From assembly GCA_951394045.1 (NCBI GenBank), contig OX595995.1, positions 1,922,001 through 1,986,000 of the forward strand: a stretch of 64,000 nt of DNA, in the 5' to 3' direction. Numbering within the stretch: position 1 is the stretch's first letter; every line of letters starts with the position of its first letter. Made by a program: the position numbers and the translations under genes. This document shows, piece by piece, positions 43,100-54,506 of the stretch. The stretch is from Nitzschia sp. DOCU1. Its lineage: Eukaryota > Bacillariophyta > Bacillariophyceae > Bacillariales > Bacillariaceae. Below the pieces are notes generated by a model. That model did not search any database and was not told the DNA's origin. It saw only the letters and a program-made list of their open reading frames with translations.

Positions 43100-46000
43100 A
43101 TGAAGATGTTATCCATCCAATCCCGCAACAAAAGAAGGCGTGGCGGCTCTATTACCCTGACCAGATCCACTTTCACCACCACAGTAACTGCTGATGGAAG
43201 TGGGCAAGTCAACACCAACAACGAGGACATTAGTCTGCATGTATCTCAAAGTAGCAACAACCATAGAACACTCACTCATCTTGGTTCCGATGACTCTTAC
43301 CTTCGTCTTCATTCACAAGATACTGAAACCCCTCTTTACCAATCCAGGTTTCACGACCGTCAGTTTGATCTCATCATCAATGACACAGATTCTGACAAAG
43401 AGGAATCCCAGCCCTCGGAGGACCATCATCAAACACCCGCAGATTCTGACGAGGAGGAATCCCAGACCTCAGACCAACGTAATCTTCTCTCTGAGAAGGA
43501 GATTGAGTCCACCCAGTATGCCGAATGTACAAACGCCACCTTGGAGGCAACGTTGGAGCTCTTCTCCTTTTGCCTCGATGGGGGTACCTCTCTTACATTC
43601 TTTGATAATCTCATAACCCTCCTTCGTGGCCATGCCAAGAATACCAACGTTAACTTCAGTCAACTTCCTTCCCGTCCTCTTCTGATACAATTTCTGAATT
43701 CTAGTTTCAAATGTCCAACTCCAACAGAGGTGATGGTAGATAGACATTCTGTCCAAACTTTTGACATACTTGGACAGATCACGGATCTCCTGTCCTCAGA
43801 CCTCACGGATGACATATCAAAACTATGCGTAAACCCTGCACCTGATACAATCTTCAAGCCATATGTACCTGCGGACGAAGACAAGTACTCGGAGATCCAG
43901 GGCTCGGATTGGTACATGCGCACCTGTGACAAGTCCCTGTTGACTCCATACTTGGACTCAGATGGCAACAATGTCCCCGGGTTTGTCTTGCCCTTAGTCA
44001 TCTACATGGATAAGACTGGTACTGATATGTACCAGAGGTACCCATTAGAGCCAGTCATGTTCACCCTGTCAATCTTTCGCCGTGCGATCCGCGAGAAAGA
44101 ACAATCATGGCGCCACCTCGGGTTCATCCCTGACCTTACCTCTTGTACTCAGAAAGACGACGACGGCTCAAATTCTTGTGGTGCTAACAGTACCACCAAG
44201 AGTGTCCAGCTGTACCACGACTGCTTGCGGGCAATACTTTCCCGTCTGGTGTCTCTGCAAAAGAATCCCCCCGTTGTCACCTTGGACTTTGGAGGTAACA
44301 AACAACGTTGCGCACTAATCCTGCCAGTTTCAATAGTAACTGGCGACCAGCTATCTCAAGACAAGAACTGTGGACGAAAAGCAGTAGCCAGTGGGGCCGG
44401 TCGTCTTCACCGCTCCTGCATGACAAGCCACTATCAAGTGGCTTCTTGTACTGCAAAATCAACCCGATGTACCCCTGTCAGCAAATGAGTACTCGAACGA
44501 CTGTCGAACATAGCTCAGAGTGATAAGGAGGGCTCTGTTGATCATCAACGACTTTTTGCAACAATGGATGTTTCGGTTGACAACGCCACAGCAAGAAATT
44601 TGCTGATTCGACGTGCCAAGATTGCAAGAGTTGTTCTTGAGGATGTATTATCGACTCACCCAATCAACAACGCATGGAATGAAGTAGACTTTGGAGACAA
44701 TATCAATGGAATTCACCAAGCCACTGTTGATGACTTCATGCATTACCACGAGAGTGGACTTGGTATGTACGTCGGACAGGTTGCATACCTTGGTCTCACC
44801 AAGACAGAAAGAAACCAGATCGAGGAATTGTCCAAGCGACTTATTGGTACTACCCGAAGCGGGATTCGCGACGAGTATCCCAGAGGTCATTTCCACTCTG
44901 GCTTTTCTAATATGACTCTGCTGACGGCCAGCGAGAAGATAGGCTTGCTTTTTTCCCTTCACTTGTGTCTCAGAACCGAACAAGGCTATGAAGTCTTCGA
45001 AACGGCACTCAAAAGACAACAGCTGAAGTATATATCATTTCCGATCACCAAGACAACAGTTAACGAAGAAGATGACAGCAAACACAGGAAGAATAAGCGA
45101 AGCAAACCAAAGCAATCGGATGAAGGCATTGACTCACCGCCATCACTAGAGGATTATGCAACTGTTGAAAGCAAGCATCAGTACCGTGATCGCAACAAGA
45201 AACATCCTTTCCCCCGTACTGAGAAGACCGCAAGGTTAGTAACGGCGCAAATCAAACGTCACTGTCTTAGTTTTGTTCTCGATCTGGATCTGGACAAGAT
45301 GCAGTTGGACATCCTTCTGTCGGAAGTGTGGTCAATAGTCCGTACCAGCATCGAAGACACAGATGACCTTATGTTTAAGGAATTCGATGATGACGGTAGT
45401 TCTGTCAGCAACACAACTCCAGGAGAGCAAAGAATCGATGCACTCATCCCCACACTACTCCTAACCCCCCTGCCCACAACAAGAAAAGTTGACGAAGCGT
45501 CAAAATATCATTCCACCCCCACTGTGAAACACGACGGTGAGAAGCTTGTGGCAAAGCATCCATTCACGGAGCTGCGACAGTCAGACGGCTGGATTACAAA
45601 ACATCGGCGAATCAAACCGTTGACCAAGGGCGATGGTGAAACATCCTGTGTCCTCTCAACTGTGGATGACTTCCAGGAGTTCCTCGAAGTTTGTCTTGCT
45701 TTCCATGCCTTTCTCCACTATTCCAACCAGCTACCACTATCGGTACGACAGGATTTCGTCTTGATAGACCACGCTTTCAGCTCCTTTGTTGATTTATACC
45801 GACGCACAGTATACCGGGGAGACAAAGGAATTGACGATACAACATGCAAGATCCATTCACATCTCCACCAGCCACTGCTTATGAAAGAGTACTGCGATCC
45901 ACAAAACTCAGAAGCGGGAAAGGGCGAGCGTGGATTGAAAGTCTGGGCAAAGCTTGTTTCAATTACAGCTCTCAAGCGCGGGCCTCGTACCTTCGTAAAG

Positions 46001-46810
46001 CAAACATCCCTCCGCGTCCAAGAGCGGCAACTGCTCCGCAGAGCCGCCATTGCCAAAAGTCGTCGCCAGAAACACCTTGAAGACAAACCTAGCACTGACG
46101 AGGCGGAACAAGGTGGGGCGGTTGGTTGCCTTTTCAAGAGGAAACAGCCACATTTCATCTATCGATTGGGTCCAAACGGAACAGGACTGGAGACCTTGTA
46201 TGAGGTCGATCGAGTTGGTGTGCTGGAACCCGCCCTGACAAATCCTTTCCCTGCTGATCTACTGACTGCACTGGAGCGTTTGGAACCGTCCCAGAGTACA
46301 TTCAAGATCTGGCTAGAGGCAGAGCTTCAAACCGAACACGACGGCAGGCAATACGTCCGTTGTATACCATGCCGACCAGGGGAAAGCGCATACTACGACT
46401 GGGCCGCAGTTCAGTTCCCGCAGGAAAACAACAACATTGTCCCGGCAAAGATTCTGTTGTTTTACGAGAACAAAGATGGCGATGCAAAAGCAATCGTCCA
46501 CTCGGCGGACTACCCAACAGGCAAACTCAAAGAGAACGGTAACTTCGGAATCGGTAGGTTGGCCAGCAGATGGAAGTTGTGTTGGACTGCGAACGGGTGG
46601 CCTCATCTGTATAGTATATCAGCTTCGGACATCCAGCACCTACTCTATGTTGTGGAAGAGCAGGCAAATCCAAACAGACGACCCATCCCACCTCGTTGCA
46701 CAACTACAGCCGAGCGTAACAAATACAAGATACAGGCACTGAAATCCAGAAGCGAGTGGACAGCTGAGTTTCTAAAATGGGCAGGGGAGAGACAATCAGA
46801 TCGGACATAG
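43100..46810 (+). pseudogene. E2 Plavaka/CACTA-like transposase with in-frame TGA
   Basis: ATG at 43100; the frame stops at TGA (44486-44488) and resumes in the same frame to 46810, so about 1,236 codons are covered. Before the stop: a Ser/Thr-rich N-terminus, then VLPLVIYMDKTGTDMYQRYP (first Asp), RHLGFIPDL and IVTGDQLSQDKNCGRKA (second Asp plus CGR), then GRLHRSC. After it: NNAWNEVDFGDNINGI, DDFMHYHESG, FPRGHFHSGFSN-like sequence and the C-terminal block YVRCIPCRPGESAYYDWAAV. The motif order matches the E1 transposase and fungal Plavaka elements. Around 44430-44490 coding-like sequence may also continue in another frame (CKINPMYPCQ), so a small intron or additional indel is possible. As it stands the gene appears broken. 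Confidence 0.7.
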
Positions 46811-46873
46811 CCATAACCTAGAGTTCCAATGATCTCTCTTACCATGTTTAGTTCCTTCGCTTTTATTGACTGA

Positions 46874-49800
46874 CTATATAGTGAATAGCCGTTGCACACG
46901 TGTTGCCTCACGGCTTCCATATGGCTTCACCCAAGAGCACCCATAGTCGTCCAGAGACCACACACCTTGGCCTTTAATGAATACATCCACCAATTGCAAT
47001 AGACGTCCGTCGGTGCTCTCGCACAGTTCAACCTCGAGCTCGTCGTTGTGTTTTACCCGTGACGGCTCAGATAGCTCTTGTTTTAACATCTCACAGACAT
47101 CGAAGACCTGCTCGTCGGAGAACCCATGTGAAGTTATGTGACCGTGCGATGCGGCTGTCTTGACTGGGAAAAGGATTTCTCGCAGCTTTGGGTGTGCATG
47201 GAGGCGAATTCGTAGGTGTGCACAAAATTGGAGGAAGACTTGTAGTCGAAACAACCCAAGCTCGCATCTTGCCACCGCGTTTATATCCCCTGTAGTTTTT
47301 TCAAGGAGCTCTTCCATTGCCCAAGAGTCAATCGACGGCATTTCGTTGATTTTATTCAACAGTCCAAGGAGGATAGTCGTTATAGACTCGACTTTGTTGG
47401 GTCCGTCGCCAGACTTGTCAAAAGTCTGGCGGAAATTAAACCCAATAGGCGAGTACCTTGGGTTTGGGCCGCCAATGAACTCGCCTCCACCATCCTTCTC
47501 ACCAAACATTTTCACGCACCAGTCATGGTAGAGAAAGGCTGGTCCCGGGTACGGTTTCAAAACCTCGCTTCGTTCAAACGGACTGAGTACCTCCCAGAAA
47601 TAATGGAACGAATTCTGCCAGCTGGCAACCATGGCAAGCTGGATCATTCCCCGCTCAGTCAACCATGGCGAAACCCTATGAATGGCGGTGCAGGCGGCCG
47701 AGATCCATAAACTTCTGGTGGGTGCGGTGACAACAGTGAAGTAGTCCTGGACCAGATTTCTGAAAATGTATTGTGTCTCGAAGGGCATGTAGTCGTCAAG
47801 GTAGAACGGGGAAAGGTCACGACATGTGGGAAGGATCGAAGGTTGTGCCGCACCCTTGTACATGCCAAATAGTTGGCGATAACGGGCGTCAACAGCATCT
47901 TGGTAGGTCTTGATCTGCGCCTTGATTCTTAGAACTTCAGAAATGTGGCTGAGCATATAATCGCCTATCCGCTTTCTGAAGTTGATTATAATCTTCAGAC
48001 TCCAAAGGCTTCCGAGAGAGTCAACAAAGGTAAACGACTTGCATGCGGTCCAGTTGTAGCCTTGGCGCTCGTCGTTATGGTCATCTTTGTGACGAGTGCC
48101 CGACTGCAGGTCGGATAGGTTCAGAACCTGGATTGTGATCCACTCAACGTAGATCTCGTCTGCGAAAAGGAAGGATCGCAGATGGTCCGCAAATTCCAGG
48201 TAGCGGCGCTCGTTTAGGACGAATGGACGCCCCATTTCCACAGCCATCCGTTTACACGCACGGCACATGCCCTCCACTAGTCGGCCAAGAACCACCCGAA
48301 TTGTCTCTCCAGTTTTCGAACGGAAAAAAACATCGGTCCCACAAAGGGTCTTTGGACGGTACACCTTCCCTGGCTCCATCGCAAGGCCTGCATTACCGAA
48401 ATCAAGCCTAGACCCAAGCTTACTGTTTGACGAGCGAGATGGGTCATTTGTGCCTTGTTCAAAAACGAATTGAACGAGGACGCGCAGGTCCCAGGCGAGG
48501 GCATCTCCGGAAAAAGACTCGTCATAAATAGAACAACCTGGCCTTGCAACAATGACATGGGGGCGACACCGGTTGAGGGTACCAACTCCACCACTCAACA
48601 TTACTTGGGTGTTGCGCAAGAGGCCAGCCTCTGGCCACATTGTTTGTTGGAGGGCCTCCTTTGGCAACACCTCGAACTGGTGGTAGCAACTTTTGAGATC
48701 CCACGCCTGATACAGTTCGGCAGGAGAGTGGTACAGGTGGATGTCGAAGTCCTCGGTTTCGATCACCAAACGCGCCACCACAGAAGCCATTTCTTGTTGA
48801 GTGGCTAGGCGGGGTATTTCCTGCCACCGACTCGAATCATCGTATGGTACATCTATGCAATTCGTAGCTGTTGCCACAGTAATAGCCGGCTCCACCATAG
48901 TAGTAGTAGGCGCCACAAATATACCGCCGGCAGTACTGCAAGCTGCCTCCCCCGTAGTGGCTGCCGCCGCTGCACGAGTCACAGTAGTAATGGTAACTGG
49001 CGGCCCCGCCGTAGGACTGAGGGTTGAGAGGATGGACGGAAAATTTTCAAGGGGGGCAAGAGCACCAGAACTAGGGCCGTCATCGACCTTCCGGCGCTTG
49101 CTCCGATTGAGTGAGGCCTGGGCCTCTACAAGGGAAGCTTGACGACGAAGTCCTGCAAGCGCCGCCTTGGTGGAACTGTTTTTTCCCTTCGTTTTCTGCA
49201 GGCTCAAAAGCTGCATAAAAACTACAACCCGGACTATGATGTACTCCCGTTCGAGGGACCGGGCAAGGTGGTCATAAGACGATTTCTTGAACTTGGAATG
49301 TAGGGTTTGGAAGAGATGGTCATTGTAGTCCTGGACAGGCAGTCCGCTGTTTGCACGGCGGACTTTGTCCAGGAACTCTTCGGGCTCTTTGATCCATTCC
49401 TTCAAAAGATTCTTACGGTCGGTGATGGCTGCAACATCTCGGCAGACCATTAAGAGATCTTGGATCCGCTCCAACATCTCGCGCCGGGTGGAACATTTCC
49501 TGAAGACGATAGTAAATAGCTTCTCCATGTACCGCGGGTTTTGTCGCTTTGTTTTTTTTAATACCTTCACGTCTTCGTTGCCTACAGCAAAAATCAGGGC
49601 GGACATACCAAGCTGCATAACTTGGTGCTCACGGCGGATCCTAGCGTATGCAGATTGCTGGTGGTGGAAGTCGACGACGCGAGCTTTGCCATAGGTGGGC
49701 AATGCCTTGCAACGGCCATCTTTGTGGTTGATATCATCGGCGTTGCTGGGATTGTCCTCGAACTCGATATGATCTTCTTCAGCAAGATCAATCTCATCAG

Positions 49801-50450
49801 GCATGTCGATAAAGATTCTTTTTGACTGCAAAAAGCGAAAAATTGAGTCCAGAATGGCAGAGAGACGATAATACCTGGCCACAACTTCGTAGTCCTGAAT
49901 GTTCAGACAGTCTTCGATGCGCCGGTATGATATTTCTTTAAAGAACAAGGAGTTAGTTTAATATCATTTAAACAATTACTTGTAAACTAGCGACTTGAAA
50001 CTCACCTATTTTATTCCCTTTCTTTAGGGAGACCGCCCAGCCACGGACGCCAAGATAGTCCATGAAGCTCATTTGGAGCTCCTTGGCAAAAACATTCTGT
50101 GCAAAAAGAGCATCTCGGAAGAAGTGCCTTTTCTGCTTGCGAGCCCAGATTAAACAAACAGCGAAGACACGCATGGACGGCTGGTACCGGCCTTCCTTCT
50201 CGAAGCTCTGCTTGTCGTGGTGGGACTCCACCACCGTCTTGAACAGGTGCTCCAAGTCGCAGCCCAAGCCATTGGTGAAAAGTTTTGCCTCCTTTGCCAA
50301 AACGGTGTCGTTTTGGAGCTCCTCGAGCGAAAAGAGGCCGGTAATCTGCTGGCCCGCCACCAAAGGCTCGAGTTGTTGTGTTCTGGGATGAGCTTCAACA
50401 TCAAAATCGATGGGAGGATCGTCGGCGGTGTTGGAATCGTCGTCCACCAT
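46874..50450 (-). CDS. E2 partner protein with HxDxxN motif, two exons
   Basis: Exons 50450-50006 and 49935-46874 splice by a 70-bp phase-1 intron (GTGAGT donor, TTTAAAG acceptor) to 1,168 residues. The ATG at 50450 (MVDDDSN) is used; the frame is open 6 bases further only from TTG. The N-terminus is acidic and helical. The middle (around 49000) is a basic and Ala/Thr-rich linker with NRSKRRKVDDG, a possible nuclear signal. Near 48091 comes GTRHKDDHNDERQGYNW, then SLKIIINFRKRIGDYM. HxDxxN followed by G and an aromatic strand resembles the iron site of TET/JBP-type oxygenases, but the second His and the Arg are not evident. It converges on the transposase (gap 63 bp), as the E1 pair also does. 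Unlike its neighbours it looks intact. Confidence 0.65.
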
Positions 50451-51140
50451 GGTCAAACGAGGATGGTGTGAGTTTTTGGTGAGATAATGGCGCTACGGGA
50501 AAAAAGCGCAGGCAACTCTTGTAGGCCAAAGCAGGTTTTTGTACGTAGAAAGAGTTGCCCACGCCTTTTCCCCGTAGAGGCCATACTCATTCAGTGCAGC
50601 AGGGTGAGGTTGGGCGAGGAAGAATTATGAGAGGAGAAACTGCAAGCTCCGCACCATGATGGTTCCGGCCTGAGAGAGAGAAGAACTCAGTTAGTGTCGT
50701 TTGCGGTCACCCGGTCTTGCTTGCAGAAGGGAGAACATTCCCGGAACTTCCTACATAATCCAGCACTTATGGGATAAGTTTCGACGGTACCATTTGGGCC
50801 TAATTTAAATATGTAATCGGAGAAAGCTAAAAGTCCGCTGAAGGTATATATAGCCCAACTTGAATCATGGTGTTCTCGGATTCTAATAAATATTTGGTGA
50901 GTCTAAATAAGTGCTTACCCTGTCTGAATTAAGACTGTGCAATGTTGTACAGTGTACTTGGGCACACTTAGTCCTGAGGTACATTGGTGAGTCCAAAGAG
51001 AGCTGGGTGGGTTGGGGAGGCGTGGAGAGAGGCGTGGATTTCTAAAGTGTACGACAAAGGGCTATTTTAACGCACGGGGACTTTGGGGGGGATCTTGGGG
51101 GGCTTTGCGCAGGTCGACCCTCAAAAACAGCCTCTAGATG
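50451..51140. other. Right subterminal region of E2
   Basis: It contains the partner-gene promoter and the element end. No gene is seen. A G-rich patch (51081-51105) lies just inside the TCTAGATG terminus. Confidence 0.4.
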
Positions 51141-51345
51141 TCTGACAACCACAACGAACACGACAAACACAAGAACACGAGAATGCCAGAATCTGACAAC
51201 TACAACAAAGATGACAAACACGAGAATGCGAGAATGACTGAGAACACGACAACAGGAGAACACGAGGATGTGAGCATGCGAGTATGCAACAATGACAACA
51301 AACACAACAAACACAAGAATGCGAGAATGCAAGAAATTGTCGCTG
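51141..51345 (+). repeat. Host minisatellite, right part
   Basis: Units of about 45 bp (GAGAATGCCAGAATCTGACA followed by ACTACAACAAAGATGACAAA) continue the array left at 26981. Open frames across it on both strands reflect the repeat. Confidence 0.7.
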
Positions 51346-51824
51346 AACACTGGCAAACAAACAACAGCCATTTATTCCATCATTTAGACTAGCCCAACAT
51401 CAACAATTATGACTGCATTGGTAAGCTAGGTCATGGGCCAAGAACAAATTGAACGGTTACAAGGGATATGAGGGGGCCACACCACAGCACCAGGAGGGAG
51501 AGGATCAAAGTTCTCGACAAAGGAATAGACTCATAGCCATAATCAAAGCGGTGCTAGGTAGAGATCATGCTAACTGGTGCTAATCTCACTACTTGTATGT
51601 GAGTGAGCGATGGGCATCTCATTACTATGGGGGCTCTAGGCTACTATGCATTCCTGGTGGTGTGTTGCCGGAGTAACCCGGATGTACCGCGTGGCCTCCT
51701 CGCTTCGCTCGTCGGGGGAATTATTTTTTGCCTCCGGCGGTACCAGCATGGCATAGGTGCCAAAAAATCTTCGATGCTGCAAAATGACGCTAAAGTCATT
51801 CTGACCTTTTCATTTCATGGCATC

Positions 51825-52985
51825 ATGGTGGTTGCTTCCCGCCGAACCACCGACCGAGGAAGAAGATTCGGAAGTGCTAGATTCGGTGGTCGGGTCGACG
51901 GTGATGATGACAGTAAATCCAAAGGTCGCTTTCGCCTCTGGAGTATCCAAAAGATCGCCCTCGTGCTGTTTGGGCTGCTATTCGTCGTGGCGACTGCCGC
52001 AACTACCATGAACACTAGTGTTCTATCGTTCGCAGAAACGACACCGCAGGCGATTCAACCAGGAGTTGTGTCGAATGAGGAGAAAGGGCAAAGAGCTGCC
52101 GCCAAGGCCAAGTACGAAAATTGCACTGTATCTTTCGATCCTCCGCCACCGCGAAATATTGAATCTGAATGGCGCAAGCCTCTCTGGGTGCCATCCTTTC
52201 CCGCTTCTGGATCCGCTAGTCCAAGTAAAAGAGGCGATCTCACCAAAGAACTCATTGATTCCATTACGGGACTCAAGCAAGCAACCAAAAACTACCACAT
52301 GAGTATCAAAGGAGGCAAATTAAAACGTTGTCGTGGGGTCAGTGAGACGGCGGCCTGCACCAACGGGCATCCCTTTGTTCCAATCGGCCCCGAATCGCAG
52401 CAAGAAAATTTTCAACCCGCTGTCATTTTGGCCATTCGGAATTTCGCTACAGCCTTTCCGGCCGGCCATACCGACAAGCATATTGCCTACCATGGAGGTC
52501 AGGGACAAGCACCTGAAGAACAATGGCGCAAGATTCGAGATGAGTACACGGAAAGTAGTTTACAAACGTGGAGAGACATGATTCAATGGTGGAAGCAAGC
52601 CGACTATTATCATATTGCTCTCTATCTTCCTTTTGAATGGCTCTTATCGCCCAACAAAGGTCCTATTTTGGTTCAACAATTGGCCGATGTCTATCAACAA
52701 GCTGGCTTTGAAGTGGCATCCACGCCGCAGGATATTTCGTGTATATGGTATCAAGTCGCACACAAAGAGTGGCAACGACAAGAACAACTGCAGGAATATC
52801 AACCAGGATATACAGTCGAGCAAAAAGAGTATATTCTGAAACAATATCAAGCGTTTCTGCAAGAATCGAAGGACGACCCCATCTTGACCCAAATCCTTGT
52901 AGCGTACATGCAAGACGTTGAGAAGAATACCAAGATTGACCGGCCATCAAGCAAAACCAAGAATGAGACCACAACATCTGTCTAG
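51825..52985 (+). CDS. Sulfotransferase-like Golgi protein
   Basis: 386 residues from the ATG at 51825 (MVVASRRTTDRG); the frame is open to 51603 but the upstream part lacks a good start. Basic residues precede a signal anchor at about 37-57 (KIALVLFGLLFVVATAATTM). A PAPS-loop-like segment follows near residue 122 (LWVPSFPASGSASPSKRGDL), then AVILAIRNFATAFPA where sulfotransferases carry the 3'-phosphate site, and PFEWLLSPNKGPILVQQLADVY near the C-terminal half. This order fits a divergent sulfotransferase domain, but the canonical PKSGTT loop is altered (FPASGSAS), so activity is uncertain. The upstream stretch 51346-51824 holds no gene I can support. Confidence 0.55.
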   Translation: MVVASRRTTDRGRRFGSARFGGRVDGDDDSKSKGRFRLWSIQKIALVLFGLLFVVATAATTMNTSVLSFAETTPQAIQPGVVSNEEKGQRAAAKAKYENCTVSFDPPPPRNIESEWRKPLWVPSFPASGSASPSKRGDLTKELIDSITGLKQATKNYHMSIKGGKLKRCRGVSETAACTNGHPFVPIGPESQQENFQPAVILAIRNFATAFPAGHTDKHIAYHGGQGQAPEEQWRKIRDEYTESSLQTWRDMIQWWKQADYYHIALYLPFEWLLSPNKGPILVQQLADVYQQAGFEVASTPQDISCIWYQVAHKEWQRQEQLQEYQPGYTVEQKEYILKQYQAFLQESKDDPILTQILVAYMQDVEKNTKIDRPSSKTKNETTTSV

Positions 52986-53161
52986 TAACAATTAACCTGG
53001 CTGGTGTTGCCTCACATTTTACTCGGACGATTGCAAGCTAGAGACATTCCGACTACTTTTGAGTCCCAGCTGGCACGATGGCTCCCTGCTACGTTGTTGC
53101 AACTAAGACTAAGATAACTTAGAGATTGTACTACTTTTGCTGAAACAGATGGGCTTAATAT

Positions 53162-54506
53162 TCATCGCATTTCAACAGTAATCGGCAAACCACCGTTTTC
53201 AATCATACCCACCCCATCGGGTCCATGGCGAAAATTGAGTGGATTGCTGCCGTTACTTGCTTTGGACAGTACGTATCGTACAGTCCAAACATCTGTCGAA
53301 TACGACGACCCAAATGTACCAACAAATGCCTTGGCTTGGACGGCGATGAAGAAGTTAATGATTTGTGCGGCAGTATGGACTTGTTCCGCAGGTACATCCT
53401 GAAGCGATGCAGCTAAATTTTCGCCTCCCTCGCGCACTGGAACGCGGCCCTCCCAGAGTCCGTGTTCCGCGGCATCATTGAGTGTCTTCAAATTTTCATC
53501 GGCCAGTTCTTGGAGTGCAGGAAAGGCTGGACCTTCCATGCCGCTTCTGCTGATACATACGAATGCCTGGTCGTATTTGGGTTGGGGCCTCTCTGGCGTA
53601 GTAAGATATGAAAAGAAATCACTGCCTTGAATCATGTCGAAGATGAGCGTCAAATTCTTTGCCATGCGTCTGGAGCATCGGTGCGCCAACATTTCAGGTT
53701 CGCATCGTGGGTGAATGGCCAAAAGTCCAGTGCTAGAGGAATCCACAATATATTGAACTGCCCGTGCCAAATGAGGAGCTGGACGCAGGGCTTCCGTTAT
53801 TGCCTCTTCTATCAGAGTCAGACCCGGGTTTTCTCGTTTATAGGATATGTAGATATTCCAAGTTCGCCCATTACCTTGTCGGGGCCCAGATCCGTATGCA
53901 TAGGGCGCCGTGCAATTTTCAACCAGCGGAAACAAATCAGGTCCCCGTTTGTTCGCTACCAAAAGGACACTCGTGTCATTGATGTCCCGAAACATGGAAA
54001 CTTCAGGATCCCAGTCGGGGTGAAGCTGTGGTGAATATCTCACGAGACGGGGCAAAATGTGGCTCCCATATCGATCTGATACCGCATTCCAGTGATCCAC
54101 ATCAAATAATGACTGAAACGGAATCCTTCCCAAACTATAGCTGGAAGGATTGCGTGACGACACTACATAGTTGTCGAATCGTAGACTGTCCAACAACAAG
54201 TTTTTCATATTCTGGCTTTGTGCGTAAATAACGAGCCCTGTCAATCGCATGTGCTGATTTCGAAACCCGCCAATGAGCCGAGGATCCAACAGAGCCAGTG
54301 TTGACCCTGATGACTCTACCTCCATTCTTGCAGCAATGCTTGTAGGCTCGTCCATGACATCCTGAAATGCAGTTGACGAGGTCCATTCGGATAGTAGATT
54401 CAAACTCGCCAAAAATGGCATTGAAAACCCCAGGATCAATGACACGAAAATCGCCAAAATAGTAGACGCCCGCTAGGAATCCGCGGCGATTCAACTTCAC
54501 TTTCAT
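53162..54506 (-). CDS. O-fucosyltransferase-like protein; signal anchor split by a probable one-base frameshift
   Basis: The main frame runs to the stop at 53162. Its first ATG is at 54421, giving 420 residues, but that start cuts a hydrophobic segment (ILAIFVSLILGFSMPFLASL) in half. A basic ATG start lies at 54506 (MKVKLNRRGFLA) in the neighbouring frame; dropping one base in the GGG run at 54469-54471 would join them into a normal type II anchor. The luminal part shows IGGFRNQHMRLTGLVIYAQ (where O-fucosyltransferases have GG..NQR), PFQSLFDVDHW, LLAIHPRCEPEML and, near the end, AKAFVGTFGSSYSTDVW, matching the GDP-fucose-binding region. It should glycosylate proteins or glycans in the secretory pathway. 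A decayed partial copy lies at 56502. Confidence 0.6.

Larger units (their letters stand above)
26982..51140. mobile_element. E2: outer Plavaka/CACTA-like multigene DNA transposon, interrupted by E1
   Basis: Ends read CATCTAGA (26982) and TCTAGATG (51140), an 8-bp terminal inverted repeat, flanked by a 2-bp TC duplication. Deleting the element and one TC joins the left and right minisatellite halves into two consecutive, nearly identical units, which fixes both borders. Length is 24,159 bp, or about 10.5 kb without the inner element and its duplicated TT. It carries a partner protein (50450-46874), a transposase (43100-46810) and an accessory gene (42811 to 27555, split by E1). The 0.57 kb left end (26982-27554) holds no gene; it has scattered TTAG(C/T)CCA and TTCAAAC motifs. 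Relative to E1 the whole element is inverted. Confidence 0.8.

Noticed and set aside
26867..51345. The matching AGAATG repeats at both sides as terminal direct repeats of the transposon
   Set aside because: They are halves of one host minisatellite: joining them at the TC duplication restores unit length and register.
51042..51392. Open frames on both strands across the minisatellite
   Set aside because: The repeat unit happens to lack stops in these frames; the sequences are purely repetitive.
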